28,158 nt of DNA from the NCBI GenBank assembly GCA_014885115.2, contig WKLE02002936.1, forward strand, positions 1-28,158. The letters are read 5' to 3'. Positions 1 to 9,033 of the stretch are shown here, in pieces. Under the pieces are notes generated by a model that was not told the origin of the DNA, ran no database searches, and saw only the letters and a list, made by a program, of their open reading frames with translations. Position numbers and translations under genes: made by a program. This DNA comes from Asterionellopsis glacialis. Taxonomy: Eukaryota > Bacillariophyta > Plagiogrammaphyceae > Rhaphoneidales > Asterionellopsidaceae. Each line of letters starts with the position of its first letter. Position 1 is the first letter of the stretch.

Positions 1-642
1 TCCACCTTGGTGGGTAAGATTTTATGGAGAGTATAGGAATCATTACGCAATGCCACACGTGTATTGGGTTTCAAATCTTTGATATCGATATCCTTTTCCA
101 AGTCCACTACATATTTACCCTCTGGATTAATTTTGACCAAAACTTTATTTTGTCCCATTTGTTTGACAACCTCCCCCACATACGATCCTGGTTCTTGTAA
201 ATGATGCAATTCTTCACGGAGCATACGAACCTTGGCATTTAATTCATTTCGACGTGCCTTTAAACGCTGCAGATCAGCTGTACGTTCTCGGAGTGTCTGT
301 TTGATTCGAGTGAGTAGTAGTTGTGAGGGTTGTCAATTGTTTTATAAATGTTGGTTGTGTTTGAGTCGTTGCGAGAAAGAGAGGAAGGAAAAAAAAATGT
401 TTGATGTGTCAGTTGATGTATTCGAGAGCAATAAAATTTCCGTATCTGGCTGGAACATGTATACAAAAATTCTACTATAGGCAATAGGTCAAAAACCGTA
501 TTGAAGAATCACAACGAAAACTGTTTCGTTTCCTTTTTTTTCGTACCTCATGAAGCTCTGCTGTTTTGCTTGAATAATATTTCTTTGTCAATTGACTTTC
601 CAAGGAAGCACTGCCACTATCTACTGCCATTGATGTCGCCAT
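1..642 (-). CDS. RPT6: 26S proteasome regulatory ATPase RPT6 (PSMC5), 5' part only
   Basis: One of the six AAA+ ATPases of the proteasome base, which unfold ubiquitinated substrates and feed them into the 20S core. The gene runs off the left edge, so only about 130 N-terminal residues are present: the start, the coiled coil and the OB-fold part. The ATPase domain lies outside. Exon 1 is 547-642 (32 codons, start ATG 640-642, with K-K-Y-Y-S-S-K). The intron is 297-546, with donor GTACGA and acceptor AAACAG. Exon 2 is 1-296 and contains [18 protein letters not shown] and [11 protein letters not shown], all RPT6 hallmarks. The join gives the same spacing between the Y-Y and N-E-L-N-A-K motifs as I recall for animal RPT6, which supports the splice sites. 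It is divergent from the UBAC2-like gene. The gene identity is firm; transcript ends are unknown. Confidence 0.93.
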
Positions 643-1395
643 TGTGGATTAATTTTGAGTTGGAGAAACCTATTTCTTTTTTAGTTGAAACGGAAGGGAT
701 GTGTTGGTCCCGTCGTTGTGCGTGATGGGTATGATCAGTGCGGTGCAACACAGTGCGAGGGAGAGATCTCGAATCTCGGCGTCTGTCGCAAATGTGTCAA
801 ATTTTTTTCGAAAAGGAAAAAAAGCGTGCAAAAAGATCATGGACGAAGCTTGGCGAAAAAAATTGAGTCGAATAGATCATTTTGATATTTTCAAAATATC
901 TTGTCTGTGCGTCTGTCATCTATAGATGGAAATAAACTCTCAGTCGTTGCAGGTTGCTCACGTGTGGAGATTGCGCACGAACCACGTCGAAAAATAATGA
1001 AAAATTACCGTGCATGCGCTACTCTCAATCTCCAAATTGAAAAGAAAAGCCAGAAGAAACGCGAAGTAGCAAGTAAGACCGAGAAATCAACGCAGCTCTA
1101 GAGAGAGAGACACACCTTGATCTCATTCATGCATGCCTGTAGTTCAAACGAGACAAGAGACACCCCAGATTATTGCGACGCTTTAAGAGAGAGTCAATCA
1201 AAAAGAATACAGTGACTGGTACAAAAGCTTTTGATTTCGATTGAGCACAAGACTGCGTTACCTACCAAAATTACGAATCATTCGCAATTCGCACACTGCG
1301 TGTAATTTAATAATCTACAACTCCTAGACCCCAAAACCACACACAATTAGCACAGACCAAGCTTCAAATAATCCAAATAATCGAACATATCAATT
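643..1395. promoter_or_regulatory. Divergent intergenic region, RPT6 / UBAC2-like
   Basis: This 753-base spacer separates two start codons that point away from each other, so it must hold both promoters and both 5' UTRs. I see short GA-rich tracts near 1098-1112 but no motif I would name with confidence. No credible coding region is present; the short open frames here lack family features. Confidence 0.5.
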
Positions 1396-2406
1396 ATGCA
1401 TCATCCTCAAGGAGTTGGTGTCGGTGCTGGTGGTATGGCCGCGAATGATAATGCATCCTCCTCCTTTTTTGCAGAAGCACCCGTTACCAAAATAATATGT
1501 CTCGTTTCACTAGTTACCTATGCCTTGTACGAAATGCAAGGGAATGTAACTGCACTACGACGTGGGATGGAAATGGATATGGATAAGGTCGTACAGAATG
1601 GTGAATTGTATCGTTTACTTACTGGACGTTTGACCTTTGGAAATGGTGGTGATTTAGTCATGGGAACGATAGTCCTTTCGACTCTTGCCAAACGATTTGA
1701 ACGTGAAATGTCAAGTCGTAAATTTGCCACCTTTGTCGTGTTGATATACATTCTATCAACTGCATTAGAAATGCTACTATGTCATAGTTGGATGGTGCTG
1801 GTGGGAGCTCCTTCGACAAGCAGAGGCACACCAACATCATACTACAATGTACAGTATGCTGGACCGTATCCTTTAGTGGGTGCCTTATTTTATTTATTTC
1901 ATGTATATACACCTCGGATGCATCCTCGATTCTTTGGGATATTGGGTTTTCATTTTTCCGAAAAGGCAATACAATATGCATTGTGTTTTCAAGTCATGGT
2001 GATTGGATCCGTACGATTTCAAGGATTGGTCCCTAGTGTGGCAGGTATAATGGCTGGATTTTTATGTTCAACACCCATCTTGCCATTGTCGAAAATTGAA
2101 TTACCATCCTTGATTACCAAACCATTTGAACTTGTCTTTGGATTTTTAGTAGATGATCCACCACCTATTTTATCGGCTACCGCAAATCGTGGTGGTGCGG
2201 GTGGAAGAGGAGGAGGACTTGCTCGTGGAGGTGGTATTCCACCTGCTCCTCGTCCTCCACCACGACCTGTAGAACCACCATCAGAAGCTGCTATTGAACA
2301 ATTAACATCCATGGGATTTGATCGTGAAAGAGTGGAACGAGCATTACGTTCAACTAATAATAATGTGGAACGAGCTGCAGATCAATTATTGACTGGTGCT
2401 GGTTAG
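1396..2406 (+). CDS. UBAC2-like rhomboid pseudoprotease with C-terminal UBA domain
   Basis: This intronless gene encodes 336 residues. Residues about 30-245 hold several hydrophobic segments of the rhomboid/derlin fold. N-G-E-L-Y-R-L-L-T-G-R, R-F-E-R-E and S-R-K-F-A-T-F match the pattern of animal UBAC2. No rhomboid G-x-S-G catalytic motif is visible, so it is probably inactive as a protease, as UBAC2 is. A Gly/Arg/Pro-rich linker (about 260-295) leads to a UBA domain at about 297-333 (I-E-Q-L-T-S-M-G-F-D, then A-L-R-S-T-N-N-N-V-E-R-A-A-D-Q-L-L), which binds ubiquitin. The family sits in the ER membrane and acts in ER-associated degradation and in retaining partner proteins. I see no plastid-type leader, so the host ER is more likely than the periplastid compartment. 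The ATG at 1396 is the first in frame. Confidence 0.85.
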   Translation: MHHPQGVGVGAGGMAANDNASSSFFAEAPVTKIICLVSLVTYALYEMQGNVTALRRGMEMDMDKVVQNGELYRLLTGRLTFGNGGDLVMGTIVLSTLAKRFEREMSSRKFATFVVLIYILSTALEMLLCHSWMVLVGAPSTSRGTPTSYYNVQYAGPYPLVGALFYLFHVYTPRMHPRFFGILGFHFSEKAIQYALCFQVMVIGSVRFQGLVPSVAGIMAGFLCSTPILPLSKIELPSLITKPFELVFGFLVDDPPPILSATANRGGAGGRGGGLARGGGIPPAPRPPPRPVEPPSEAAIEQLTSMGFDRERVERALRSTNNNVERAADQLLTGAG

Positions 2407-3433
2407 TGAATTAGAAACTGGTACCTGGTACTGACTGACTGTATCGTGTACCGGTAGTGATTTTGAGTATTTTTTAGAAATGTAAAAAGAGGATATGGAA
2501 ATCACTCTGACATGCACATGATGATTTACACAAAAAAATTTATAAAAATAGGTTTATAGAATCTCTCCATGTCTACAAATAATCTTCCTTTCGTCTGTCA
2601 AGTTCATTATGTTATTGATATCATACAGAGTTGCATTTCTGTCACTAATAACAACTGGCTAGAGAGTCTCTAGAGTTTAGAGGGAAGCTGTCGTGAGGGC
2701 ATGAGACACAAAATTCAAATCGAAAAAATACTCTTTGTATTGTTGCCTCATCGGCAGCAAAACCACAATCCTAATGATGAAGAAGATCCGTGGAATTTGC
2801 AATGTACGGTTGGGTGTCGGTCCGTCGGCCCTAAAGCTCTAGCACTCTAGAGTAAGTTGTTCTCACGCGAGTATTCTAGACAAATCAAAAATTTAAAAAG
2901 TGAATCTCTGTAGACAACTCCCACGCACATGCCATACAACATATGCTTCGATGGAACCTGGCCACGATTTTCAGAAACACATTTTCAAATGTGAATGAAT
3001 GTAGAAGATCTAAACAGGTACTATAGACAGTACTGACTGTATAAAACATTTAATACAGTACTAGAGCTATTCCATATGTTACAGGTAGACAATTTCAACC
3101 CAAAAAACCAAAGGTGATGTGCTTCCATGAAAATAGCCACGATTTTGAGAAGCACTCTATGGAAGAAGGTCTAAACAGGTAGACAGTGCTGTATCAAACA
3201 GTTCATACAGTAATTCATGCATTGCATCAACCATGCGTCCTCGGCTTCCTCATCTCCTCACAATAGAGAGGGAGTGTTCATAATTCGTGAGGTTTCTACG
3301 ATTCATGTAGTTTCCACCCTGTTGTGTTTCATAGACGTTGTTCCCACGTGACATCCTATCTACTATTCTCACTTTTTTCGGTAGTCCAGAAGTACTTGGT
3401 TGTTGTTCTTGTTCTCTTGAGAGAGGTGTCGTC
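2407..3433. other. Intergenic region with imperfect direct repeats
   Basis: This stretch lies between the UBAC2-like stop and the DUF6824 start. It holds a GTACCTGGTAC motif at 2421-2431, two imperfect direct copies of a roughly 100-base sequence (2961-3060 and 3136-3215), and the 5' UTR of the DUF6824 gene. A minus-strand open frame at 3250-3435 is discussed in the findings. I see no other credible gene. Confidence 0.5.
2961..3215. repeat. Imperfect direct repeat, two diverged copies
   Basis: The sequence GCCACGATTTT-AGA appears at 2961 and again at 3136. In both copies it is followed by CTAAACAGGTA (3010 and 3171), then by ACAGT, CTGTAT and ATACAGTA elements in the same order. The copies differ by small insertions and deletions. 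They look like an old tandem duplication or two fragments of one mobile element. Confidence 0.5.
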
Positions 3434-5574
3434 ATGGGTGAAACACTGAATTATGTATCTCCTGAATCATCCAAGGAAAACCAATCACAGTCATGCAATA
3501 GCAATGCGAGCAACAATAATAACAACAATTCTGTGATCCACAAAAGTAAACAAGAATTTGCGGATACACCATGTATCGAAACAAATGAAAAGCAAAAGCA
3601 CAATACTACTAATGAAGTGATTGGATACCAAATTGGTGACCACGAGGTAACTTTTTTGCACGAGAATAACGAATGGTGCTTTTGAAAAATTAGTGTCTTT
3701 TTAAAACTGCATGGTATTTTCTCACTCCATCTTTATTCATATTGTTCTTGTTGTGTCACAATGAAATGGAATATCTACTTTAGGTAAAAAACACAACAGA
3801 TACACCACCATCAAACGAAGATGGACAATATTCAAATGTTGTAAGTGTAACAGGGTTGCATGCATCATCCACAGGTACGAATCTAAAGATGGAAGATGCA
3901 TCTGCTTCTCCCAAAACCAGTAGTCCTACTGGTAAAGCGCAACAAATTCCTGCTACTGACAGTGGTACCGCATACCACCAGCCTTCTTATCACTCTACTA
4001 GCAGTTCTCATTACGACCATTCATCGCATTGGAATAGCAATAATGGTACCAACCAGGGCAACGGAGGGGGTCCTACCACTAACACAATACAACCAGGAGG
4101 AAATCATCCTGCGTACCATGAACCAACACCACCATCTGCGAGAGTCCCTCCTATTTCCCATTCTACATCATCTGCAAGTGGCGGTGGTGTTCCACCTTCG
4201 CAGCCTTCATTCGCTCATCCAGAACCATCGTACTATGATTACAATTCACAACAGCACCATCATGTACCTACTCAATACCCAAACGAAACATTATCGTCAT
4301 TAACTTCACACGAATCTGGTGGTCCACCTCCTATCAATGTTTCGTATCCTCCATCGTCTTCGTCGGGACAGCTGCATCACCAACAACAACGTCATCATCA
4401 TGATTATCATAATCATCAACAACCACCACTACCTCACGCCCACCCCATGACAACGGCATATGGGGCACCACCAGCACCAGTATATCATCCACAACATCAG
4501 CCTCCAGCTACTGTTGTGTATGCAAATGGCGCTTATTACCACCATTATATGGTCCCTCCACCACCTCCTATAGAATATATACGTACTATCAAATCTAATG
4601 ATGTTCTCTGTGGACGAGGTGGTGCAACCAACTCGGTACGTTTGATTATGCTAATGTAGGATTTGTTTGCCAAGAAACGTATTGCGCATTGTGTAGTCAT
4701 TGCATCACTCTTCTCATACAATTTGATTTCCCATCTTTTGGGGGCTTTATGTCTATTTTTTATGTCATGCATACAGCACCCAGGTAATCGTTCCTTTCGT
4801 GTGTTGGTGAAGAAGTATCAAGATCGTTACTTGAAGGCCAAAAAAAGAGACAAGCCTTCGGTCGCATCAATGGTTGTCGATTTAATCCGAGACAAGGGTG
4901 GTCGGTTCCTTCGACGTTGTGATTCTCTTCCTGGTGGAAATGGTGACATTCTTTGGGTTGATATTGGTGACGAAAGAGCACGTGAAAAGACGTGTCAAGC
5001 TCTCCGTGAGGGTGCACCAGAACGTCGAAGAAATGGTGGCAGCAATGAGGGCAACAAAAGTAGCAGTGATGAGGATGAAGTTAGAGATGAAAAGAGGAAG
5101 AGGATGGTAATCACAACCGGTGATGAAACAGAAGAAACGGCTTCCAACTCTTCTTCCAGCCGTGAAAGTTCTCATAAGAACCCTATTCTTGGTACAACTG
5201 TAGCAATTTGTAAACCATCCACAGCTGATGACAATGTTCGATTTCGTGATTCTTATTTGATGCGTGAAGAAGTTTATTGTGAAGGATCTGATGGACGAGG
5301 AGATGAATATGTTGATAAGGAAAGAGACTTTGTTTTGCGACCTCTCACAAGGTTTACCAAGCCATTCATGACGGAAATGGATACCGCTTCAGACTTGACA
5401 ACAGCTGAAAAAGAGATGTATCTTAAGGACTTTTTACCACCTATGCCTTCACTTCGGACGACACAAAGGAAACGAAAGCACGCGCACGTGCGGGTGACAC
5501 ACGAGGATTCATATCATTCCACTGACCATCATTCAGTTGATCCTGAATATTGGGGGCGAGTTGCCAGTGTTTAG
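3434..5574 (+). CDS. DUF6824-domain protein, probable nuclear regulator
   Basis: Three exons (3434-3646, 3784-4635, 4777-5574) encode about 620 residues. Introns are 3647-3783 (GTAACT...TTTAG) and 4636-4776 (GTACGT...ATACAG), both in phase 0. Residues 1-340 are low complexity: an Asn run, Ser/Thr, then His/Pro/Gln/Tyr-rich. The conserved domain spans about 343-436: N-D-V-L-C-G-R-G-G-A-T-N-S, then after the second intron H-P-G-N-R-S-F-R, K-K-R-D-K-P-S-V-A, G-R-F-L-R-R, and R-E-K-T-x-Q-A-L-R-E-G-A-P. This matches DUF6824, a family expanded in diatoms and other stramenopiles with no settled biochemical role. Acidic and basic stretches follow, with a possible nuclear signal (Q-R-K-R-K-H) near the C-terminus. 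A DNA-binding or regulatory role is inference. The ATG at 3434 is the first in the frame; upstream the frame opens only from TTG. Confidence 0.85.
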
Positions 5575-5989
5575 TCAATCGTCATTTATGAGATCATCGA
5601 GAATCGCAATTTAGTCATCTATAACACTGGCAATCCTTTTGTGGCATTGGTATGTAATGTGGAGAGAGCTCGGCGTCTATCAATAATCGAGCCTCTTGAT
5701 CCCTCATCTGGAAGTAAGAACTCTAGAACCCTTTTATAGCGAGAGCCTCGTCAATATGCAGTTAATAGATATATAGTACTATTCGTGATTTCCCTCAAAT
5801 GAGAATAATATTCGTTCCCTAGAATGTTTTAAGTTCCCCTGCTTTGTTGTATACTAGCCAAAGATGTATGTATTATTTGTTTCCAAATTTCAAGTCATTC
5901 CCTAAAATACCCCATGTGTTCGTTCTCAATGTTGCAAGTAGTGCGTGCGATATCTATGTGTGTGAGCGTGTGCTTGCGTATGCTTTTTG
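5575..5989. other. Convergent intergenic spacer
   Basis: This 415-base spacer lies between two genes that end towards each other, so it should hold both 3' UTRs and polyadenylation sites. A GT-rich tract lies near 5951-5990. I see no gene or clear repeat. Confidence 0.45.
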
Positions 5990-7927
5990 TTATATGTCTG
6001 CGCTGATGGTACTCGCAGCAGTTGAGTCAGACATTTCTATACCCCAACTTCCTGTTTCTTCGACACCCTTGCCATCCATTTGTCGTACAAGTCGGTAAAT
6101 TTCGACTAATCCTACCTCGAATTCCGTGGCACCATTGCCAGGTAGAGGATCGTTTTGGAATCCTTCTGCTCGACCGCTACTACCTCTTGTCATATCTTCA
6201 TTTAAGCCTAAGCCGACACAACTTTCACCACCTCCCATCCCTAAAAAGTTGGCACGACCAAACATAAACTGTTCCACCAATGATCGGTGATGCTCTGCAT
6301 CTTGTATTGCCTGTGCATCGCCCTTAAGGGCTTCGTCTCCTATCGCTAATGGATGGAGTTGATCAGGTTTCCATTTGTATACAACTGGATTAGGACTTGC
6401 ACGAAACAAAAAGCATTCACCATCTCCATATGTTGTTGGACTTTGTCTCCATGGCTGAGAGGCATACATTCCAATAATTGATCCATCTGCAATAACTTCC
6501 ATCAATGTTATTGTGTGTTTGTAAGGGCGGCAATGGTGATAAAAGCGTTCCAATGTCCGTCCATGTTTATCAGATGAATAGATTATATCTAGTTTTGTCA
6601 ATTGTAAACTTACAGGTAACCATTCTGCCAAGCAACTCCGAACACTAGATGGTTTGCCCAGTTCTATAGGGACTGAACCTGTGTGCAATCCCAATGGATC
6701 TGGTTTTTCCATCTTTGCTATTTCTGCCAAAGCGCTCATTGGTATACCACCTTCTTCGTCGAGACGATCTTGCTCCATTTTGATAATTTTATATATAACA
6801 TCTCGTCTTGGAAATCGTACCTTTTTTCGTACACCACTACCATGAAATCCATATGCCTTCTTGACTAGGTAATCAAATCGAAAGGTTGGTGAATGCGTGT
6901 ACGATCTAACCTTATCCCACCAATCTTCTGCAGATTGTATATACTGGTAAGATTGTTGTTTCAATTGACGTTTGCATAAACACAAGAGTGCAACACCGAA
7001 TCGAAATATTACCTTGCCACCTTCATAACAATATATATCCATAAGTCTCATGACATGTACATATTTGAGTATAGGTGTAAAGAAATGTTTAAAGATGGGG
7101 TCCAAACCTTCTGGTGACAATGCACCGATAGTTTCCATTGTTGCTGCTGTTTGTGGGTGTAATCTACGTAATATATCTGCAAAGGCACGACACCAACCGT
7201 AATGCTCTCGTACTGTTGTTGGGAAGAAGTAGGGTGTATCCAAGGACATAGCTCTCAGCGTTGCAAAGGAGTAACTCTCTGTCATATAATTTAATAATAC
7301 AGTCACAATTGATGGCATCAATGGACAATAATCAATCCCCAATACATGTCCTGCTACTCTCAGTACTCTCATCAGTGATAATTTGCCATGTTCCGGTATA
7401 GGCGTACCACCATGATTAAAGTATAACAATAATTGTAAATTTTCAGCACCTAACCCAAATTGTGGTATATCATCATCTGTCACAACATCATCTGATTCAT
7501 CTGGTAAAACCTCTTTTTTCGTCACATCCCACATGCGATCTAATGGCAGAGCCTTGAACAAAGTACGATATTCTTGTGAAAATTCAACAGGTTGATCAGG
7601 ATGTGTTGATCTAACAACACATGATAGCCATACAGCACAACGTAGGGCTGGTGGAATACCCTTACGATTCATTTCCATCAAAAGCTGTTCTGTTTCTTCT
7701 TCTTGTAAGGTAAACAGTGGTGGTTTATCGTTCCATCCATCAGCTAATTCTTGTGGTATTCGATTCCCACGCAAAGAATCTGATGAAGAAATAAATAAAC
7801 TAGTTAATTGTGCTGGCGTTGCGGGTACTTCCATTGTTCTTAAAAAGTCAGCGTATGAGATTTCAATTTCTTGTTCGTTGTGTGTAATGGCAGCTAATGT
7901 ATCTTTGGACACAGCAGTGTTCCCCAT
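5990..7927 (-). CDS. TBC-TLDc domain protein, TBC1D24-like
   Basis: This intronless gene encodes 645 residues. A TBC (Rab-GAP fold) domain occupies roughly residues 85-330, with K-G-I-P-P-A-L-R-x-x-V-W near its start and M-D-I-Y-C-Y-E-G-G-K-V-I-F-R near its end. A TLDc domain follows at about 425-615: C-L-A-E-W-L-P, L-D-I-I-Y-S-S-D-K-H-G-R-T-L, Y-G-D-G-E-C-F-L-F-R and F-L-G-M-G-G-G. The same order is found in animal TBC1D24, which works in membrane trafficking and oxidative stress tolerance. The usual TBC catalytic motifs are not seen: where Y-C-Q-G would carry the glutamine finger this protein has Y-C-P-L, and no I-x-x-D-x-x-R is found. It is therefore probably not a classical Rab-GAP. The N-terminus begins M-G-N, which could be myristoylated (inference). 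A TLDc role in oxidative stress or V-ATPase regulation is known for relatives only. Confidence 0.88.
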   Translation of the reverse strand: MGNTAVSKDTLAAITHNEQEIEISYADFLRTMEVPATPAQLTSLFISSSDSLRGNRIPQELADGWNDKPPLFTLQEEETEQLLMEMNRKGIPPALRCAVWLSCVVRSTHPDQPVEFSQEYRTLFKALPLDRMWDVTKKEVLPDESDDVVTDDDIPQFGLGAENLQLLLYFNHGGTPIPEHGKLSLMRVLRVAGHVLGIDYCPLMPSIVTVLLNYMTESYSFATLRAMSLDTPYFFPTTVREHYGWCRAFADILRRLHPQTAATMETIGALSPEGLDPIFKHFFTPILKYVHVMRLMDIYCYEGGKVIFRFGVALLCLCKRQLKQQSYQYIQSAEDWWDKVRSYTHSPTFRFDYLVKKAYGFHGSGVRKKVRFPRRDVIYKIIKMEQDRLDEEGGIPMSALAEIAKMEKPDPLGLHTGSVPIELGKPSSVRSCLAEWLPVSLQLTKLDIIYSSDKHGRTLERFYHHCRPYKHTITLMEVIADGSIIGMYASQPWRQSPTTYGDGECFLFRASPNPVVYKWKPDQLHPLAIGDEALKGDAQAIQDAEHHRSLVEQFMFGRANFLGMGGGESCVGLGLNEDMTRGSSGRAEGFQNDPLPGNGATEFEVGLVEIYRLVRQMDGKGVEETGSWGIEMSDSTAASTISADI

Positions 7928-8835
7928 GATCTAATCCCATGCAACTTACTGTATCTTCATCCAAAGAGCATGCATGGTCTAGGGTGTGTGACTTCCTTCT
8001 TGTTGAGACATGTCGTGTTCAGCATACTGAGCCAGCCTATGATACTAACTAGGACCTACTGTCTATTTATTTTTCGTGTCTCTTTCATCTTGATTTTAGT
8101 AGTACCAGGTACAGTACCTTTTAAGTAAAAATACAACAACTTTATTCAATACTACTTTACCTGGTACCAGTAATACTACTTATTGTACGACCAACATTAT
8201 TAAACTCTACAGATCTAAATTTTTTCGTGAGATCATTTGCTTGAACTTGTAGTAGTAAGGTATATAATTTCCTTTCTGTTTTTATAATAAGAACCGTTGA
8301 GTTTTTCAACAGAAGAATCTTTTTACAGTTGATACTAATTAGATTGGACAGTATCAATGGAATGAGAACCCTACATCTTACCTCTTACTTCGTGTACAAA
8401 AAGTACTTAGGTCCTACTGTACCTGATACAAAATTATAAATTATGTATACAATTTTATATGTGTATCCGTTAGAACGAATATTCCCAAATAACGCCGTAC
8501 AGACTGTGATTGATGACTGTCAAAAAACAAAAGGTCAGACGGACAATCCGCGGATTCCCGACGGTGCGTCCTTGGTGCGGATAAATGGTTTTTTTTACCC
8601 GGACAGAAAACGCATTCACTGCTGTAGATTTCTTGCCATCTTCGGTCTGCGGTCGAGATTCGAGATGGCACATTAGACGGTAAAGAGAGGAACAACCAGA
8701 AGAACTAAAGCACACCAGCGTATTGTTGTGTTTATCGATCGACAAGTCCAAAGACCATTCCATCGTAAGCAGCTTGATCGTGAAGAACGAGAAACAGGAA
8801 ACGGACGCATTCCTTATACAGAAACACACAAAAAA
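7928..8835. other. Divergent intergenic region with TACCTGGTA motifs
   Basis: This spacer lies between the TBC-TLDc start and the bL33m start and must hold both promoters. It contains GTACCAGGTAC at 8102-8112 and the perfect palindrome CTGGTACCAG at 8161-8170. Related AGG-W-CCTACTGT sequences lie near 8051 and 8409 and bracket this part. Several short open frames on both strands have no family features and I do not call them genes. Confidence 0.45.
8102..8170. repeat. Palindromic TACCTGGTA motifs, pair
   Basis: Two copies of the recurrent intergenic motif stand 59 bases apart (start to start): GTACCAGGTAC at 8102-8112 and CTGGTACCAG (a perfect 10-base palindrome, preceded by TTAC) at 8161-8170. 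The same motif recurs elsewhere in the window, always outside genes. Confidence 0.6.
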
Positions 8836-9033
8836 ATGCATTCTACATCAATAACCATGATGGCTCGCGGAAAGGGCAAAACAATTGCTATTAAATTATT
8901 AAGTTCTGCAGGGACCGGGTTTTTTTATACAACAAGAAAGAATGTGACAAAAAACCCAGATAAACTTGCATTTATCAAATATGATCCAGTTGTTCGACGA
9001 AGAGTTCTCTTTACGGAACATAAAATCAAGTAA
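8836..9033 (+). CDS. Mitochondrial large-subunit ribosomal protein bL33
   Basis: This gene encodes 65 residues. From the second Met pair the protein reads [20 protein letters not shown], then [18 protein letters not shown] and K-I-K at the end. This is the whole bL33 family from end to end, at the usual length of about 55-60 residues plus a seven- or eight-residue extension. It belongs to the large ribosomal subunit near the E site. Because diatom plastid genomes carry their own rpl33, a nuclear copy is most likely mitochondrial; many mitochondrial bL33 proteins have little or no cleaved presequence. The first in-frame ATG is at 8836, preceded by an A-rich stretch. The methionines at residues 8 and 9 are alternative starts. 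The frame is open upstream only from a GTG. Confidence 0.93.
   Translation: MHSTSITMMARGKGKTIAIKLLSSAGTGFFYTTRKNVTKNPDKLAFIKYDPVVRRRVLFTEHKIK

Noticed and set aside
1098..1112. GA-repeat as a promoter element
   Set aside because: The tract is short and GA runs are common in AT/GA-rich non-coding DNA; there is no second copy or positional support.
8221..8420. tRNA or other known small RNA genes in the intergenic regions
   Set aside because: I looked for cloverleaf arms and A/B box sequences in all spacers above 300 bases and found none that I could support by eye.
8441..8841. Overlapping frames on both strands upstream of bL33m
   Set aside because: None shows a domain or a plausible start, and they overlap each other and the promoter of bL33m.
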